Source: Verrucomicrobiales bacterium
Lineage (GTDB): Bacteria > Verrucomicrobiota > Verrucomicrobiia > Verrucomicrobiales > DEV007
Direction: 5' to 3'
Length of the DNA: 11,406 nt
NCBI GenBank assembly: GCA_002696885.1
Contig: NZSO01000079.1
Coordinates: 13,945 to 25,350, forward strand
In this document: piece after piece, positions 1 through 7,514 of the stretch
Layout: every line of letters begins with the position of its first letter
Numbering within the stretch: position 1 is the stretch's first letter
The notes under the pieces: generated by a model
Database searches by the model: none
What the model was told of the DNA's origin: nothing
What the model saw: only the letters and a program-made list of their open reading frames with translations
Made by a program: the position numbers and the translations under genes

Positions 1-567
1 CGTTCCATTGAATCTCTTAGAGACACGTTAGTTTTCTCTGATGGTGATGCAGAATCTCAATTGATGTTTGTTGGGGAAGCTCCAGGATATGAAGAAGAAA
101 AAAATAAAAAACCATTTGTTGGGCCTTCAGGACAATTGCTGGACAAGATAATTTCAGCTATGGGACTCCAAAGATGTGAAATCTATATTACAAATATAGT
201 TAAATACAGACCTAAGATTGGAGACGGTCGTCAGGGTCACTCGAATAGAAAACCGAACAACGATGAAATGAAGTCATCAATTAAGTATCTTCTTCAGGAA
301 ATCAATATTATTAGACCCAAGTTGATCATTGCTCTTGGAGGTACAGCCACAAAGGGTCTTTTAAATTTAGACAATCCAATTTCAAATCTAAGGGGTAAAA
401 TTCATCAAGTTGATAACATGAATGCTATTGTCACGTATCATCCTTCCTTCTTATTAAGAAGTAAGAATCCTAATAGTGATAAGAGGCTTGTATGGGAAGA
501 TATGTTATTGGCAATGGAGTTTCTAGATATGAAGATAAGTGAAAAACAAAGGAATTATTTTAAATAA
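1..567 (+). CDS. Uracil-DNA glycosylase, family 4-like (5' end missing)
   Basis: This enzyme should excise uracil from DNA by cleaving the N-glycosidic bond, starting base-excision repair of deaminated cytosine or misincorporated dUMP. The frame is open from base 1, and the residues before the first ATG (a VFSDGDAESQ stretch) match the conserved family region, so the true start lies upstream of the window. Visible motifs are GEAPG (nt 73-87, active-site motif), PFVGPSGQLLD (about 112-144), the RP...NRKP loop (about 208-255), ALGGTATKGLL (about 331-363) and the second catalytic motif HPS (439-447), followed by KRLVWEDML. Cysteines that normally bind the 4Fe-4S cluster in family 4 are replaced: the usual KCRP is KYRP, and the usual Cys before the PFL/PYL helix is Ser. 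The KYRP loop also carries an insertion of several residues. The C-terminal wording resembles verrucomicrobial homologues from memory. It ends tail-to-tail with gyrA, 5 nt away. The superfamily is sure; the exact family is less so. Confidence 0.9.
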   Translation, partial: RSIESLRDTLVFSDGDAESQLMFVGEAPGYEEEKNKKPFVGPSGQLLDKIISAMGLQRCEIYITNIVKYRPKIGDGRQGHSNRKPNNDEMKSSIKYLLQEINIIRPKLIIALGGTATKGLLNLDNPISNLRGKIHQVDNMNAIVTYHPSFLLRSKNPNSDKRLVWEDMLLAMEFLDMKISEKQRNYFK

Positions 568-569
568 TT
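553..569. terminator. Candidate bidirectional AT-stem terminator between UDG and gyrA
   Basis: A perfect 7-bp inverted repeat (AATTATT, loop TTA, AATAATT) spans the glycosylase stop codon and ends just before the gyrA stop. Rightward it is followed by ATTTTATTCTT, and leftward (the gyrA transcript) by CCTTTGTTTTT, so both transcripts would have a stem plus a U-rich tail. The stem contains only A/T pairs and would be weak. In DNA this AT-rich it could be chance. Confidence 0.3.
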
Positions 570-572
570 ATT

Positions 573-3164
573 TTATTCTTCACCGCTGGTCTCCTCTATA
601 TCAGATATTTCAGACTCCTCCTCGGTTGTGCTTTCTCTTACTGGTGCTATGTCTTGAAGTTTTTCATCGCCACTGAGTGTCACTAGTTTAACACCCTGGG
701 CATTTCTTCCAGTTTCACGCACATCAGAAACTCTAATTCTTATACTTTGCCCCCCTGTCGTCATCAGCATTAATTCGTCTTCATCTGCCACTGCTGCAGC
801 TCCGACAACATTGCCAGTCTTCTCGGTGCATTTCATTGTAATGACCCCCTTGCCACCTCGAGACTGCTGACGATAATCATCAAAGGATGTTCTTTTGCCG
901 ATACCGTTTTCTGAAGCTACAAGAAGCTTCTGATCATCTGATACTAAAGCAAGACCAACAACACGATCTTCATCACGTGGTCTTATTCCAAAAACTCCAG
1001 ACGTAGCTCTTCCTTGAGAACGTGCTTGTTCTTCGTTAAACCTTAAACTAAGGCCACTTTTTGTAACGAGAACCACGTCGTCTGTTCCACTTGTTAATCG
1101 TACATCAATCAACTCATTACCCTCGTCTAATTTAATGGCAATAATACCGTCTTTTCGGTAGTTCCTAAAATCATTAACAGCAGTTTTCTTTATTTTTCCA
1201 CTCTTTGTTGCAAAAAGAATGAAGCCAGAATCATTTGAGAATGTTATATCATTTCCATCATCATCGGTAATGTAAACAAGTCTTAGTACTGCAGCTATTG
1301 ATTCATCAGTTTGTAGATTGAGTACATTTTTAATACTTCTTCCTCTCGAGGCTCTTGACGCTTCAGGTAGCTCATAAACTCTTTCAACATAAACTCTGCC
1401 AGTATTAGTGAAAAACATGAGATAATCATGTGCCTGTGCTGTAAATAAATGCTGAACAAAGTCCTGTTCGGAATCATCCTTAGTTCTTGTCTCCATTCCC
1501 CGAACACCTTTTCCTCCTCTTGCCTGTACCCTATATTCAGAGGAGGCTGTTCTTTTAACGTATCCTCGATGACTAAGGGTCACAATCATGCCTTCATTGG
1601 CGATGAGATCTTCAATTCCTATTTCCCCTTCATCAGGAAGTATTGGGCATCTTCTTGGGGTTGCATGATTTTCTTTAATTTCAAGAAGATCAGTTTTAAT
1701 GATATCTAAAACTCTTGATTCTTTATCCAAAATATCGAGTAGATCTTTAATTTCATCGATAACTTTATCGTAGTCAGCCTTAATTTTATCACGCTCCATT
1801 GCAGTGAGTTGGTAAAGGCGTAATTCAAGAATAGAATTTACTTGTCTGTCGGTGAAAACATACTGATCGCCCTGAATGCTTGGTTGATCTCTAATTAGCA
1901 CCCCTAAAGCCTCTGCAGTTTTGGTGCTGAATTTATATTCTTTTAGTCTTTCCCTTGCTTCATCTCTATTTTTTGAGTCCCTAATTATTTGAATGAAATC
2001 ATCAAGGTGTCCTAGAGCGAGTAAAAACGCTTCAAGGTTTTCTGCTCTATCTTCAGCTTTTTCTAAAAGGAACTTTGTCCTTCTAATTACAACTTCTCTA
2101 CGATGTTCTATGAATGCATCTAATGCTTCAATTATTGATAACTGCTTTGGTCTACGCTCATGAATAGCAAGCATGTTTACGCCAAAGGAGGTCTCCATGG
2201 ACGTCAATTTGTATAATTGATTGACTACAACTTGTGGGCGCGCGTCTCTCTTTAAAGTTATTTCTATGCAAGTTTCCTCATCGGAGAGATCTCTCATGCC
2301 AGAAATATCATTGAGAATTTTTTCTCTAACCAATTCAGCAATTCTCTGTTGTAGAGTTGCTCTGTTTACTCCATGAGGAACCTGTTTAATAATTATTTGT
2401 GAGGTTCCTGAAGCAGTTTCCTGAACATCCATCACACCTCGAATTTTCACACTCCCGCGACCGGTTCTGAAATAATTATCAATTCCTTTATAACCTCTTA
2501 TCTCACAAGCCCCTGCAAAATCAGGTCCTTTAATGTGTTCTTTTATTTCTTCTACTGTAATCTGCGGGTTGTCAATCTTTGCGCAAATACCATCAATCAC
2601 TTCGCCTAAATTATGTGAAGGAATGTTGGTTGCCATACCAACGGCTATACCTGTTCCTCCATTTACTAATAAGTTAGGAATGGACGCGGGAAGAACTTCA
2701 GGTTCAACAGAATTACCATCATATGTTTCATGGTGATCAACTGTTCTCTTTTCAAGATCAGTCATCATTGATGAACCTAAAAATGTGAGTCTGGCCTCTG
2801 TATACCTCATTGCAGCGGGAGCATCACCCTCAACCGACCCAAAGTTACCTTGACCATCTACTAGCGTTTCCCTCATGGTCCAAGGTTGGGCCATGTTAAC
2901 CATTGTTGGATAGATGGCGCCATCGCCATGTGGATGGTATTTACCCATAGTTTCACCAACAATTCTAGCGCACTTGAGGTGAGGTTTGGATTGTGACAAC
3001 GACAGATCATGGTGCATTGCGTAAAGAAGGCGACGTTGAGATGGTTTTAATCCGTCTCTTGCGTCAGGTAAGGCACGTGAAACGATCACTGACATCGAGT
3101 AGTCCAAAAAGGATTTGGACATCTCGTCTGCTACATTGATTTGCTTTATAGATTCGTCTGACAT
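573..3164 (-). CDS. gyrA: DNA gyrase subunit A
   Basis: GyrA is the breakage-reunion subunit of DNA gyrase. With GyrB it forms the A2B2 enzyme that introduces negative supercoils using ATP. At 863 aa the length is normal. The N-terminal winged-helix/tower region shows DARDGLKPSQRR (34-45), YHPHGDGAIYPT (76-87), GQGNFGS (104-110) and the catalytic tyrosine Tyr121 in AAMRYTEAR. TGIAVGMATNIP lies at 171-182. The C-terminal beta-pinwheel begins near 515 and carries the GyrA box as QARGGKG (547-553) instead of QRRGGKG, with a second similar QSRGGKG at 767-773. The C terminus is a Glu/Ser-rich acidic tail (about 844-863). At the quinolone-contact positions (E. coli Ser83 and Asp87) this protein has Gly82 and Pro86. 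The box, with the gyrB partner next door, favours GyrA over ParC. The start ATG is 18 nt after the gyrB stop, with no clear Shine-Dalgarno. Confidence 0.97.
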   Translation of the reverse strand: MSDESIKQINVADEMSKSFLDYSMSVIVSRALPDARDGLKPSQRRLLYAMHHDLSLSQSKPHLKCARIVGETMGKYHPHGDGAIYPTMVNMAQPWTMRETLVDGQGNFGSVEGDAPAAMRYTEARLTFLGSSMMTDLEKRTVDHHETYDGNSVEPEVLPASIPNLLVNGGTGIAVGMATNIPSHNLGEVIDGICAKIDNPQITVEEIKEHIKGPDFAGACEIRGYKGIDNYFRTGRGSVKIRGVMDVQETASGTSQIIIKQVPHGVNRATLQQRIAELVREKILNDISGMRDLSDEETCIEITLKRDARPQVVVNQLYKLTSMETSFGVNMLAIHERRPKQLSIIEALDAFIEHRREVVIRRTKFLLEKAEDRAENLEAFLLALGHLDDFIQIIRDSKNRDEARERLKEYKFSTKTAEALGVLIRDQPSIQGDQYVFTDRQVNSILELRLYQLTAMERDKIKADYDKVIDEIKDLLDILDKESRVLDIIKTDLLEIKENHATPRRCPILPDEGEIGIEDLIANEGMIVTLSHRGYVKRTASSEYRVQARGGKGVRGMETRTKDDSEQDFVQHLFTAQAHDYLMFFTNTGRVYVERVYELPEASRASRGRSIKNVLNLQTDESIAAVLRLVYITDDDGNDITFSNDSGFILFATKSGKIKKTAVNDFRNYRKDGIIAIKLDEGNELIDVRLTSGTDDVVLVTKSGLSLRFNEEQARSQGRATSGVFGIRPRDEDRVVGLALVSDDQKLLVASENGIGKRTSFDDYRQQSRGGKGVITMKCTEKTGNVVGAAAVADEDELMLMTTGGQSIRIRVSDVRETGRNAQGVKLVTLSGDEKLQDIAPVRESTTEEESEISDIEETSGEE

Positions 3165-3182
3165 CTAATTTAAATTTAATAA

Positions 3183-5753
3183 TTATACATCCAGGTTTTG
3201 AACGTTCAGAGCATTGTCCTCTATAAAACGTTTTCGTGGCTCAACAATGTCACCCATGAGTACATCAAACATTTTACTGGCCTCTTCATAGTTTTCATGA
3301 TCGAACTGCACTCTTAATAATTTTCTTTTTTCAGGGTCCATTGTTGTTGAATAAAGCTCTTTAGCATTCATCTCCCCCAACCCCTTGAAGCGTTGAATCC
3401 GCATGCCCCTTTTTCCTATCTCAAGTATTCTATCAAGTATTTCAAAAAGATTAAAGACAGGGTCAACAATCATTTGATCCCCCTCACCCTCAACCAATTC
3501 ATAGATAGGTTTATCTTCTGAATAGAATGGCTTTGTTGTTAGTCCAAGTTCTTCAAGACGTTGTAAAATCTTTGAAATGGCTAAGCATTCATGAAGTTCA
3601 TATTTAATTCCCCTTCGCTGGACTCCATCGTTCTTATTTGAATAAGATTCAATCTCCTCTTCAGTTAATTCCTCATTAAAGAGCCTTAGGTCTCGGTTCT
3701 TGTTGCTAAATTCTAAAAGGTCTTTTTCATCGCTAAAATAGGATATCTCTTCGTCATTTCCTATTCTAACTCTCACCATATATTCAGGAAGACTCTCACC
3801 CTCTGATTGCTCTAAGATATCTTTGAAGTTACCTCCGTGACCTTCAAGTGTGCGGACAAAACGTGTTAGTTGAGATAACGAATCCAAAACGCCCCTTAAA
3901 AGATCTGTCTCAATATAATCCTCAGAACCAGCTTTTCTTAATTTCACTTCTTCAGAACCCAAAGAGATTAAAATTTTGTTTAACTCTATATCATCGGCAA
4001 CATATTCCTCTCTCTTCTTTCTCGTCACCTTGTATAATGGAGGTTGAGCAATGTATAGGTAGCCAGTTTTAACTAGCTCGGGCATGTGACGACAAAAAAA
4101 CGTTAAAAGAAGCGTTCTAATGTGTGATCCATCAACATCAGCATCAGTCATTATGACAACCTTATGGTATCTGACTTTGTCGATTTTAAATGCACCTTCT
4201 TGTTCTTCTTCTCCAGAGCTTTCACCAATACCAGCACCAATCGCTGTAATCATTGCTTGAATTTCTTTATTTTGAAGGGCTTTGTGGAGTCGGGCTTTTT
4301 CGACATTAATAACTTTACCCCTTAGTGGCAATATGGCTTGAGTAGTTCTATTTCTGCCTGCTTTTGCAGAGCCTCCTGCTGAATCACCCTCAACAATAAA
4401 TAGCTCTGATTTTGCCGGATCTCGCTCAGAACAATCAGCAAGTTTTCCTGGCAATCCTCCACCTGAGAGAACGGATTTTCTTACAGTTTCTCTAGCTTTT
4501 CTGGCCGCCTCTCGTGCACGAGCTGCATTAACTGCTTTCTCAATGATGACTTTAGCCGTCGAAGGGTTTTCATCGAAGTATTTTTGTAATCCTTCATATA
4601 CAACTGATCCAACGACCCCTTCAATTTCAGTATTTACTAATTTAGATTTGGTTTGAGAATTAAATCTCGGGTTTGGCATTTTTACGCTAATGACACAAAC
4701 AATACCTTCCCTTACATCGTCTCCAGATAATGCAGGATCCTTATCCTTTAATAACTTATTATTTTTTGCATACTGATTTATCGCTCTCGTTAGTGCGCCT
4801 CTAAAACCCGACAAGTGAGTTCCTCCGTCTGGGTTAGGGATTGAGTTTGCAAAGCAAAGAATGTGATCATTGTATGAATCGTTGTATTGAAAAACAATAT
4901 CAGCATAAACATCGTCCTCAGTAACTTTTCCGTCATAATCAATTTCTACTTGTCGTTTACCTTTAACAACAATTGGCTCTGAATGAACAAGGTTCTTATT
5001 TTCTCCAAGCTGCCCTACATACTCTTCAATCCCTTTGGCATAGTAAAAGGTTTGGGTCGATTCAGTCTCTGGACGCTCGTCGATGAGTTCAATGGTTAAT
5101 CCAGGATTGAGGAATGAAAGCTCTCTCATTCTTTTAGCCAACCTCTCAGTTTGGAAAACTATGGTTTCAGTAAAAATTGTGGCATCTGGAAAAAACGTAA
5201 CTTTTGTACCAGTGGGTTGTTCAGGGATGCTGCCAACAACTTCAAGAGGTTTGACAGTCTTACCTCTTTCAAACATTATGGCGTGTAATTTACCATCACG
5301 GCGAACTTCAGCTTTAAACCAATCTGACAAAGCGTTTACACATTTTGCACCAACTCCGTGAAGTCCACCCGAATATTTGTAAGCACCTTGACCAAATTTA
5401 CCACCAGCATGAAGATTGGTTAGAACTAATTCTACAGCTGGGACACCAAACTTCGGGTGCATATCAACAGGAATACCTCTTCCGTCATCATCAATGGAAA
5501 TTGATCCATCGACATGCAATGAAATTATAATTTTCTTACAGAAGCCTGCTAAATGCTCATCTATTGAGTTGTCCAAAACCTCGAAAACACAATGGTGTAA
5601 TCCTCTTTCATCAGGATCACCAATGTACATGCCTGGTCTTTTTCTAACTGCCTCAAGGCCCTCTAATTTATCGATTTGAGCGGCATCGTATTGCTGGCCT
5701 CCCGCGGTTACCTCGGCTTCTTCCAGTTCGTTATTTGTTTCGTCTTCAGACAT
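3183..5753 (-). CDS. gyrB: DNA gyrase subunit B
   Basis: GyrB is the ATPase subunit of DNA gyrase, supplying the energy and the TOPRIM metal site for DNA cleavage. It has 856 aa. The GHKL ATPase domain shows EVLDNSIDE (58-66, catalytic Glu58), DDDGRGIP (88-95), SGGLHGVG (128-135) and the QTK lysine Lys369. The TOPRIM domain has EGDSAGG (455-461), PLRGK (476-480) and DADVDGSH (537-544) with Asp537/539/541. An insertion of roughly 170 residues (about 590-760), rich in charged residues, separates PPLYKV from the C-terminal RFKGLGEMN (788-796), as in Gram-negative-type GyrB. The C terminus (ALNVQNLDV) is typical. It is the first gene of the gyrB-gyrA operon, and TOPRIM wording such as QAILPLRGKVINVEKARLH recalls verrucomicrobial GyrB. 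The ATG lies in a purine-poor AT-rich leader without a Shine-Dalgarno. GyrB is preferred over ParE because of its gyrA partner. Confidence 0.97.
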   Translation of the reverse strand: MSEDETNNELEEAEVTAGGQQYDAAQIDKLEGLEAVRKRPGMYIGDPDERGLHHCVFEVLDNSIDEHLAGFCKKIIISLHVDGSISIDDDGRGIPVDMHPKFGVPAVELVLTNLHAGGKFGQGAYKYSGGLHGVGAKCVNALSDWFKAEVRRDGKLHAIMFERGKTVKPLEVVGSIPEQPTGTKVTFFPDATIFTETIVFQTERLAKRMRELSFLNPGLTIELIDERPETESTQTFYYAKGIEEYVGQLGENKNLVHSEPIVVKGKRQVEIDYDGKVTEDDVYADIVFQYNDSYNDHILCFANSIPNPDGGTHLSGFRGALTRAINQYAKNNKLLKDKDPALSGDDVREGIVCVISVKMPNPRFNSQTKSKLVNTEIEGVVGSVVYEGLQKYFDENPSTAKVIIEKAVNAARAREAARKARETVRKSVLSGGGLPGKLADCSERDPAKSELFIVEGDSAGGSAKAGRNRTTQAILPLRGKVINVEKARLHKALQNKEIQAMITAIGAGIGESSGEEEQEGAFKIDKVRYHKVVIMTDADVDGSHIRTLLLTFFCRHMPELVKTGYLYIAQPPLYKVTRKKREEYVADDIELNKILISLGSEEVKLRKAGSEDYIETDLLRGVLDSLSQLTRFVRTLEGHGGNFKDILEQSEGESLPEYMVRVRIGNDEEISYFSDEKDLLEFSNKNRDLRLFNEELTEEEIESYSNKNDGVQRRGIKYELHECLAISKILQRLEELGLTTKPFYSEDKPIYELVEGEGDQMIVDPVFNLFEILDRILEIGKRGMRIQRFKGLGEMNAKELYSTTMDPEKRKLLRVQFDHENYEEASKMFDVLMGDIVEPRKRFIEDNALNVQNLDV

Positions 5754-5815
5754 TTAATTATTATTAAATTCTTAGTTTTTGTTGGGGGTTAAATAAAGCG
5801 ATGAATAGACCTTTT

Positions 5816-5845
5816 ATTCTAGCCCAAATCTATATAAATTAGCAA
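5816..5845 (-). promoter_or_regulatory. Candidate sigma70-type promoter of gyrB-gyrA
   Basis: Read on the - strand, TTGCTA (-35, at 5840-5845; 4 of 6 match) is followed by an 18-nt spacer and TAGAAT (-10, at 5816-5821; 5 of 6 match). Transcription would begin near 5809, giving a leader of about 55 nt before the gyrB ATG. The hexamers are moderate and the region is AT-rich, so this is a pattern match only. Confidence 0.4.
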
Positions 5846-6057
5846 TACTTTAGACGCTATTTAATCATGTTTTTTAAAGTTTAATAACTTATATAATGGC
5901 AACATTATAAACACGTTATAACTATTGGAATAATATCATGATTATTATTTCATTTTTTAATCACTGTTTAACTAAAAATGGGTTAAAAATAATGCTGCGA
6001 AACACCAATATTAATTAATTAATAAATACAAATATTTAAATAATTAGAGGCACTCAT

Positions 6058-6072
6058 TTGATAGGTTATCAA
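6058..6072. promoter_or_regulatory. Inverted repeat upstream of nadA, possible operator or leader hairpin
   Basis: TTGATA-GGT-TATCAA is a perfect 6-bp inverted repeat with a 3-nt centre, ending 37 nt before the nadA ATG. It could be an operator half-site pair for a repressor of NAD synthesis, or a small hairpin in the leader. TTGATA also resembles a -35 hexamer, but no convincing -10 follows at 16-18 nt. No regulator gene is present nearby to support the idea. Confidence 0.3.
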
Positions 6073-6109
6073 GGTTGCAGCAGACAATTGTGCGATTAAA
6101 TTCTAGAAA

Positions 6110-7054
6110 ATGGTTACAACAATCAATTCTAGCAATATTAAAGACCAAATTTTGGAACTCAAAGAGCAAAGGAATGCGATCCTGCTTGTTCATAATTACC
6201 AGATTGGGGAAATTCAAGATATTGCAGATTACGTCGGTGACTCGCTTGGACTCGCATACCAGGCTAAAAGTACTGATGCAGACACAATTGTATTTTGTGG
6301 AGTGCACTTTATGGCGGAGACTGCGAAAATTATAAACCCAAATAAAACTGTCATACTACCAGACAAAGATGCTGGATGCTCACTTGAACAATCATGTGAT
6401 GGTCATCAGTTGGAATCCTTTCTTAAAGAAAATGAAGAGAAGAATTACTATGTGGTTGCTTACATCAATTGCAGTGCCCACGTAAAGTCTTTATCCGATT
6501 GTATTTGTACAAGTGGTAACGCCGTGAAAATTGTAGAATCTGCTCCTGAGGATAGACCAATTCTTTTTGTACCAGACCAAAACCTTGGTTCGTGGGTGAT
6601 GGAGCAAACAGGTAGAAAAATGGACCTGTGGCAAGGTTCATGCTACGTCCACGTCGAATATACGAGAGAAAGTATATTGAAAATTCGTGAACAATATCCG
6701 GATGCCGAACTAGTTTCTCATCCAGAATGCACATATGCCGTCAGAATGCTATCTGATGAAGTCTGTTCTACAGAAAAAATGATTGGATACGCAAAACAAT
6801 CAGATGCAAAAAATATTATAATCGCTACAGAAAATGGAATGTTGCACAGATTGAGAAAAGAAGTGCCAGAAAAAAACTTTATTCCTGCACCTACACAAAA
6901 TTGTGCCTGTTCAGAGTGTCGATACATGAAAATGAATACACTTGAAAAATTAAGGGATTGCCTACAATCCATGAGTCCTGAAGTTATTCTTTCAGAAGAC
7001 ATCAGAATAAGGGCTGAGCGACCAATTCAAAAGATGCTCGAATTGAGCTCTTAA
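6110..7054 (+). CDS. nadA: Quinolinate synthase NadA
   Basis: NadA condenses iminoaspartate (made by L-aspartate oxidase) with dihydroxyacetone phosphate to give quinolinate, the first pyridine intermediate of de novo NAD synthesis. It is a cytoplasmic 4Fe-4S enzyme. The 314-aa length is typical of the shorter NadA form. Three internally related domains are visible through HNYQIGEIQDIADYVGDSL (28-46), CGVHFMAETAK (63-73), YINCSAHVKSLSD (118-130), CTSGNAV (133-139), WQGSCYVH (174-181), HPEC (204-207) and the C-terminal CSECRYMKMN (267-276). Likely cluster ligands are Cys90 (AGCSL), Cys178 and Cys270. An extra pair, Cys265 and Cys267, sits beside Cys270. The in-frame TAG at 6104-6106 makes ATG 6110 the earliest start; no clear Shine-Dalgarno precedes it. 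Neither nadB nor nadC is in the window. The stop codon overlaps that of the convergent membrane-protein gene. Confidence 0.96.
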   Translation: MVTTINSSNIKDQILELKEQRNAILLVHNYQIGEIQDIADYVGDSLGLAYQAKSTDADTIVFCGVHFMAETAKIINPNKTVILPDKDAGCSLEQSCDGHQLESFLKENEEKNYYVVAYINCSAHVKSLSDCICTSGNAVKIVESAPEDRPILFVPDQNLGSWVMEQTGRKMDLWQGSCYVHVEYTRESILKIREQYPDAELVSHPECTYAVRMLSDEVCSTEKMIGYAKQSDAKNIIIATENGMLHRLRKEVPEKNFIPAPTQNCACSECRYMKMNTLEKLRDCLQSMSPEVILSEDIRIRAERPIQKMLELSS

Positions 7055-7497
7055 AGTTCCTTTGTTTGTTTTTTCTCTACTTTCAGTAGAAATATACAAG
7101 CAGTAAGGATTGTTACGTCTATCAAGATTTGCATGTGTATGGTCGTGTTCAAACCTAAGCAACCACAATTTATATCAATGTTTCTAAAAAGTAATGAGGT
7201 CAACGCAGTGATAAATATTATCAAAATGGAACAGATAACGGCTAAAGCACCCTGATAAAGAAATTTAAACACTATACAGGTGCCTGTGATTATCTCTAAT
7301 GGTGGAAGCGTTAATGCAACAATGGCAACCCAAGGATCATTCAATATCTTATAATTTCTTATAGATAACTCAAAAGTATTGATGTCAATGACCTTTAAAA
7401 TTCCTGCATAAATGAAAATACCTCCTATGATAAGGCGAAATAACAATTCGACAGGATCAACTTTATTTTCTAACCAAACTGGTAGTTTTTTGATCAA
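7051..7497 (-). CDS. MauE/DoxX-family redox-associated membrane protein
   Basis: This is a small inner-membrane protein (148 aa) of the DoxX/MauE type. Members are four-helix membrane proteins linked to redox or disulphide chemistry, but the substrate here is unknown. Four hydrophobic segments are visible at about 19-36, 56-76, 81-104 and 121-139. Family features are the GGIFIYAGILKVID stretch (25-38) after the first Arg-Leu, a Pro-Pro-Leu-Glu at 65-68 in the second helix, and a Cys-Gly-Cys motif (111-113) in NIDINCGCLG after helix 3, the likely redox feature. The start is TTG at 7495-7497, because an in-frame TGA lies immediately before it and no ATG or GTG follows before the first helix. 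It starts 17 nt after the leuB stop, so it is probably the last gene of that operon. Its TAA overlaps the nadA TAA in a TTAA palindrome. Confidence 0.85.
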   Translation of the reverse strand: MIKKLPVWLENKVDPVELLFRLIIGGIFIYAGILKVIDINTFELSIRNYKILNDPWVAIVALTLPPLEIITGTCIVFKFLYQGALAVICSILIIFITALTSLLFRNIDINCGCLGLNTTIHMQILIDVTILTACIFLLKVEKKQTKEL

Positions 7498-7514
7498 TCA
7501 AAACATATCAAATC

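Larger units (their letters stand above)
5754..6109. other. Divergent intergenic region between gyrB and nadA
   Basis: These 356 nt are strongly AT-rich and hold no convincing ORF, tRNA or known riboswitch that I can recognise. They contain the gyrB leader and candidate promoter, and a run of inverted repeats: TTTAAT/ATTAAA just before gyrB (5753-5768), TTATAA-ACACG-TTATAA (about 5905-5921), an interrupted palindrome centred on ATCATGAT (5929-5949), a TTAA-repeat tract (about 6010-6022), and TTGATA-GGT-TATCAA (6058-6072). A TATAAT hexamer on the + strand at 5892-5897 has no good -35 partner. No cluster of DnaA boxes is seen, so an origin is not supported. Confidence 0.6.

Noticed and set aside
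61..567. Complete short glycosylase starting at the TTG/ATG at 61-66
   Set aside because: The frame is open to base 1 and encodes conserved family residues before this point, so the gene is cut by the window edge, not short.
1449..1709. Small + strand ORF inside gyrA
   Set aside because: It is a shadow frame of gyrA with no recognisable motif; the same applies to the other opposite-strand ORFs within gyrA, gyrB, leuB, trpF, nadA and uvrA.
6007..6030. TTAA tandem repeat as a meaningful microsatellite
   Set aside because: Only about three units are present in very AT-rich DNA; chance is sufficient.
5754..6109. Replication origin next to gyrB
   Set aside because: The region is AT-rich and lies by gyrB, but only a poor DnaA-box resemblance (TTATCAAGG) is seen, with no cluster and no dnaA, dnaN or recF nearby.
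6044..6335. Small ORFs on both strands around the nadA start
   Set aside because: They overlap the well-supported nadA coding sequence in other frames and show low-complexity, unrecognisable translations.
7069..7092. Hairpin CTACT-TTC-AGTAG with a T-run as a nadA terminator
   Set aside because: On the + strand the T-run precedes the hairpin instead of following it, and the sequence is coding for the opposing gene.
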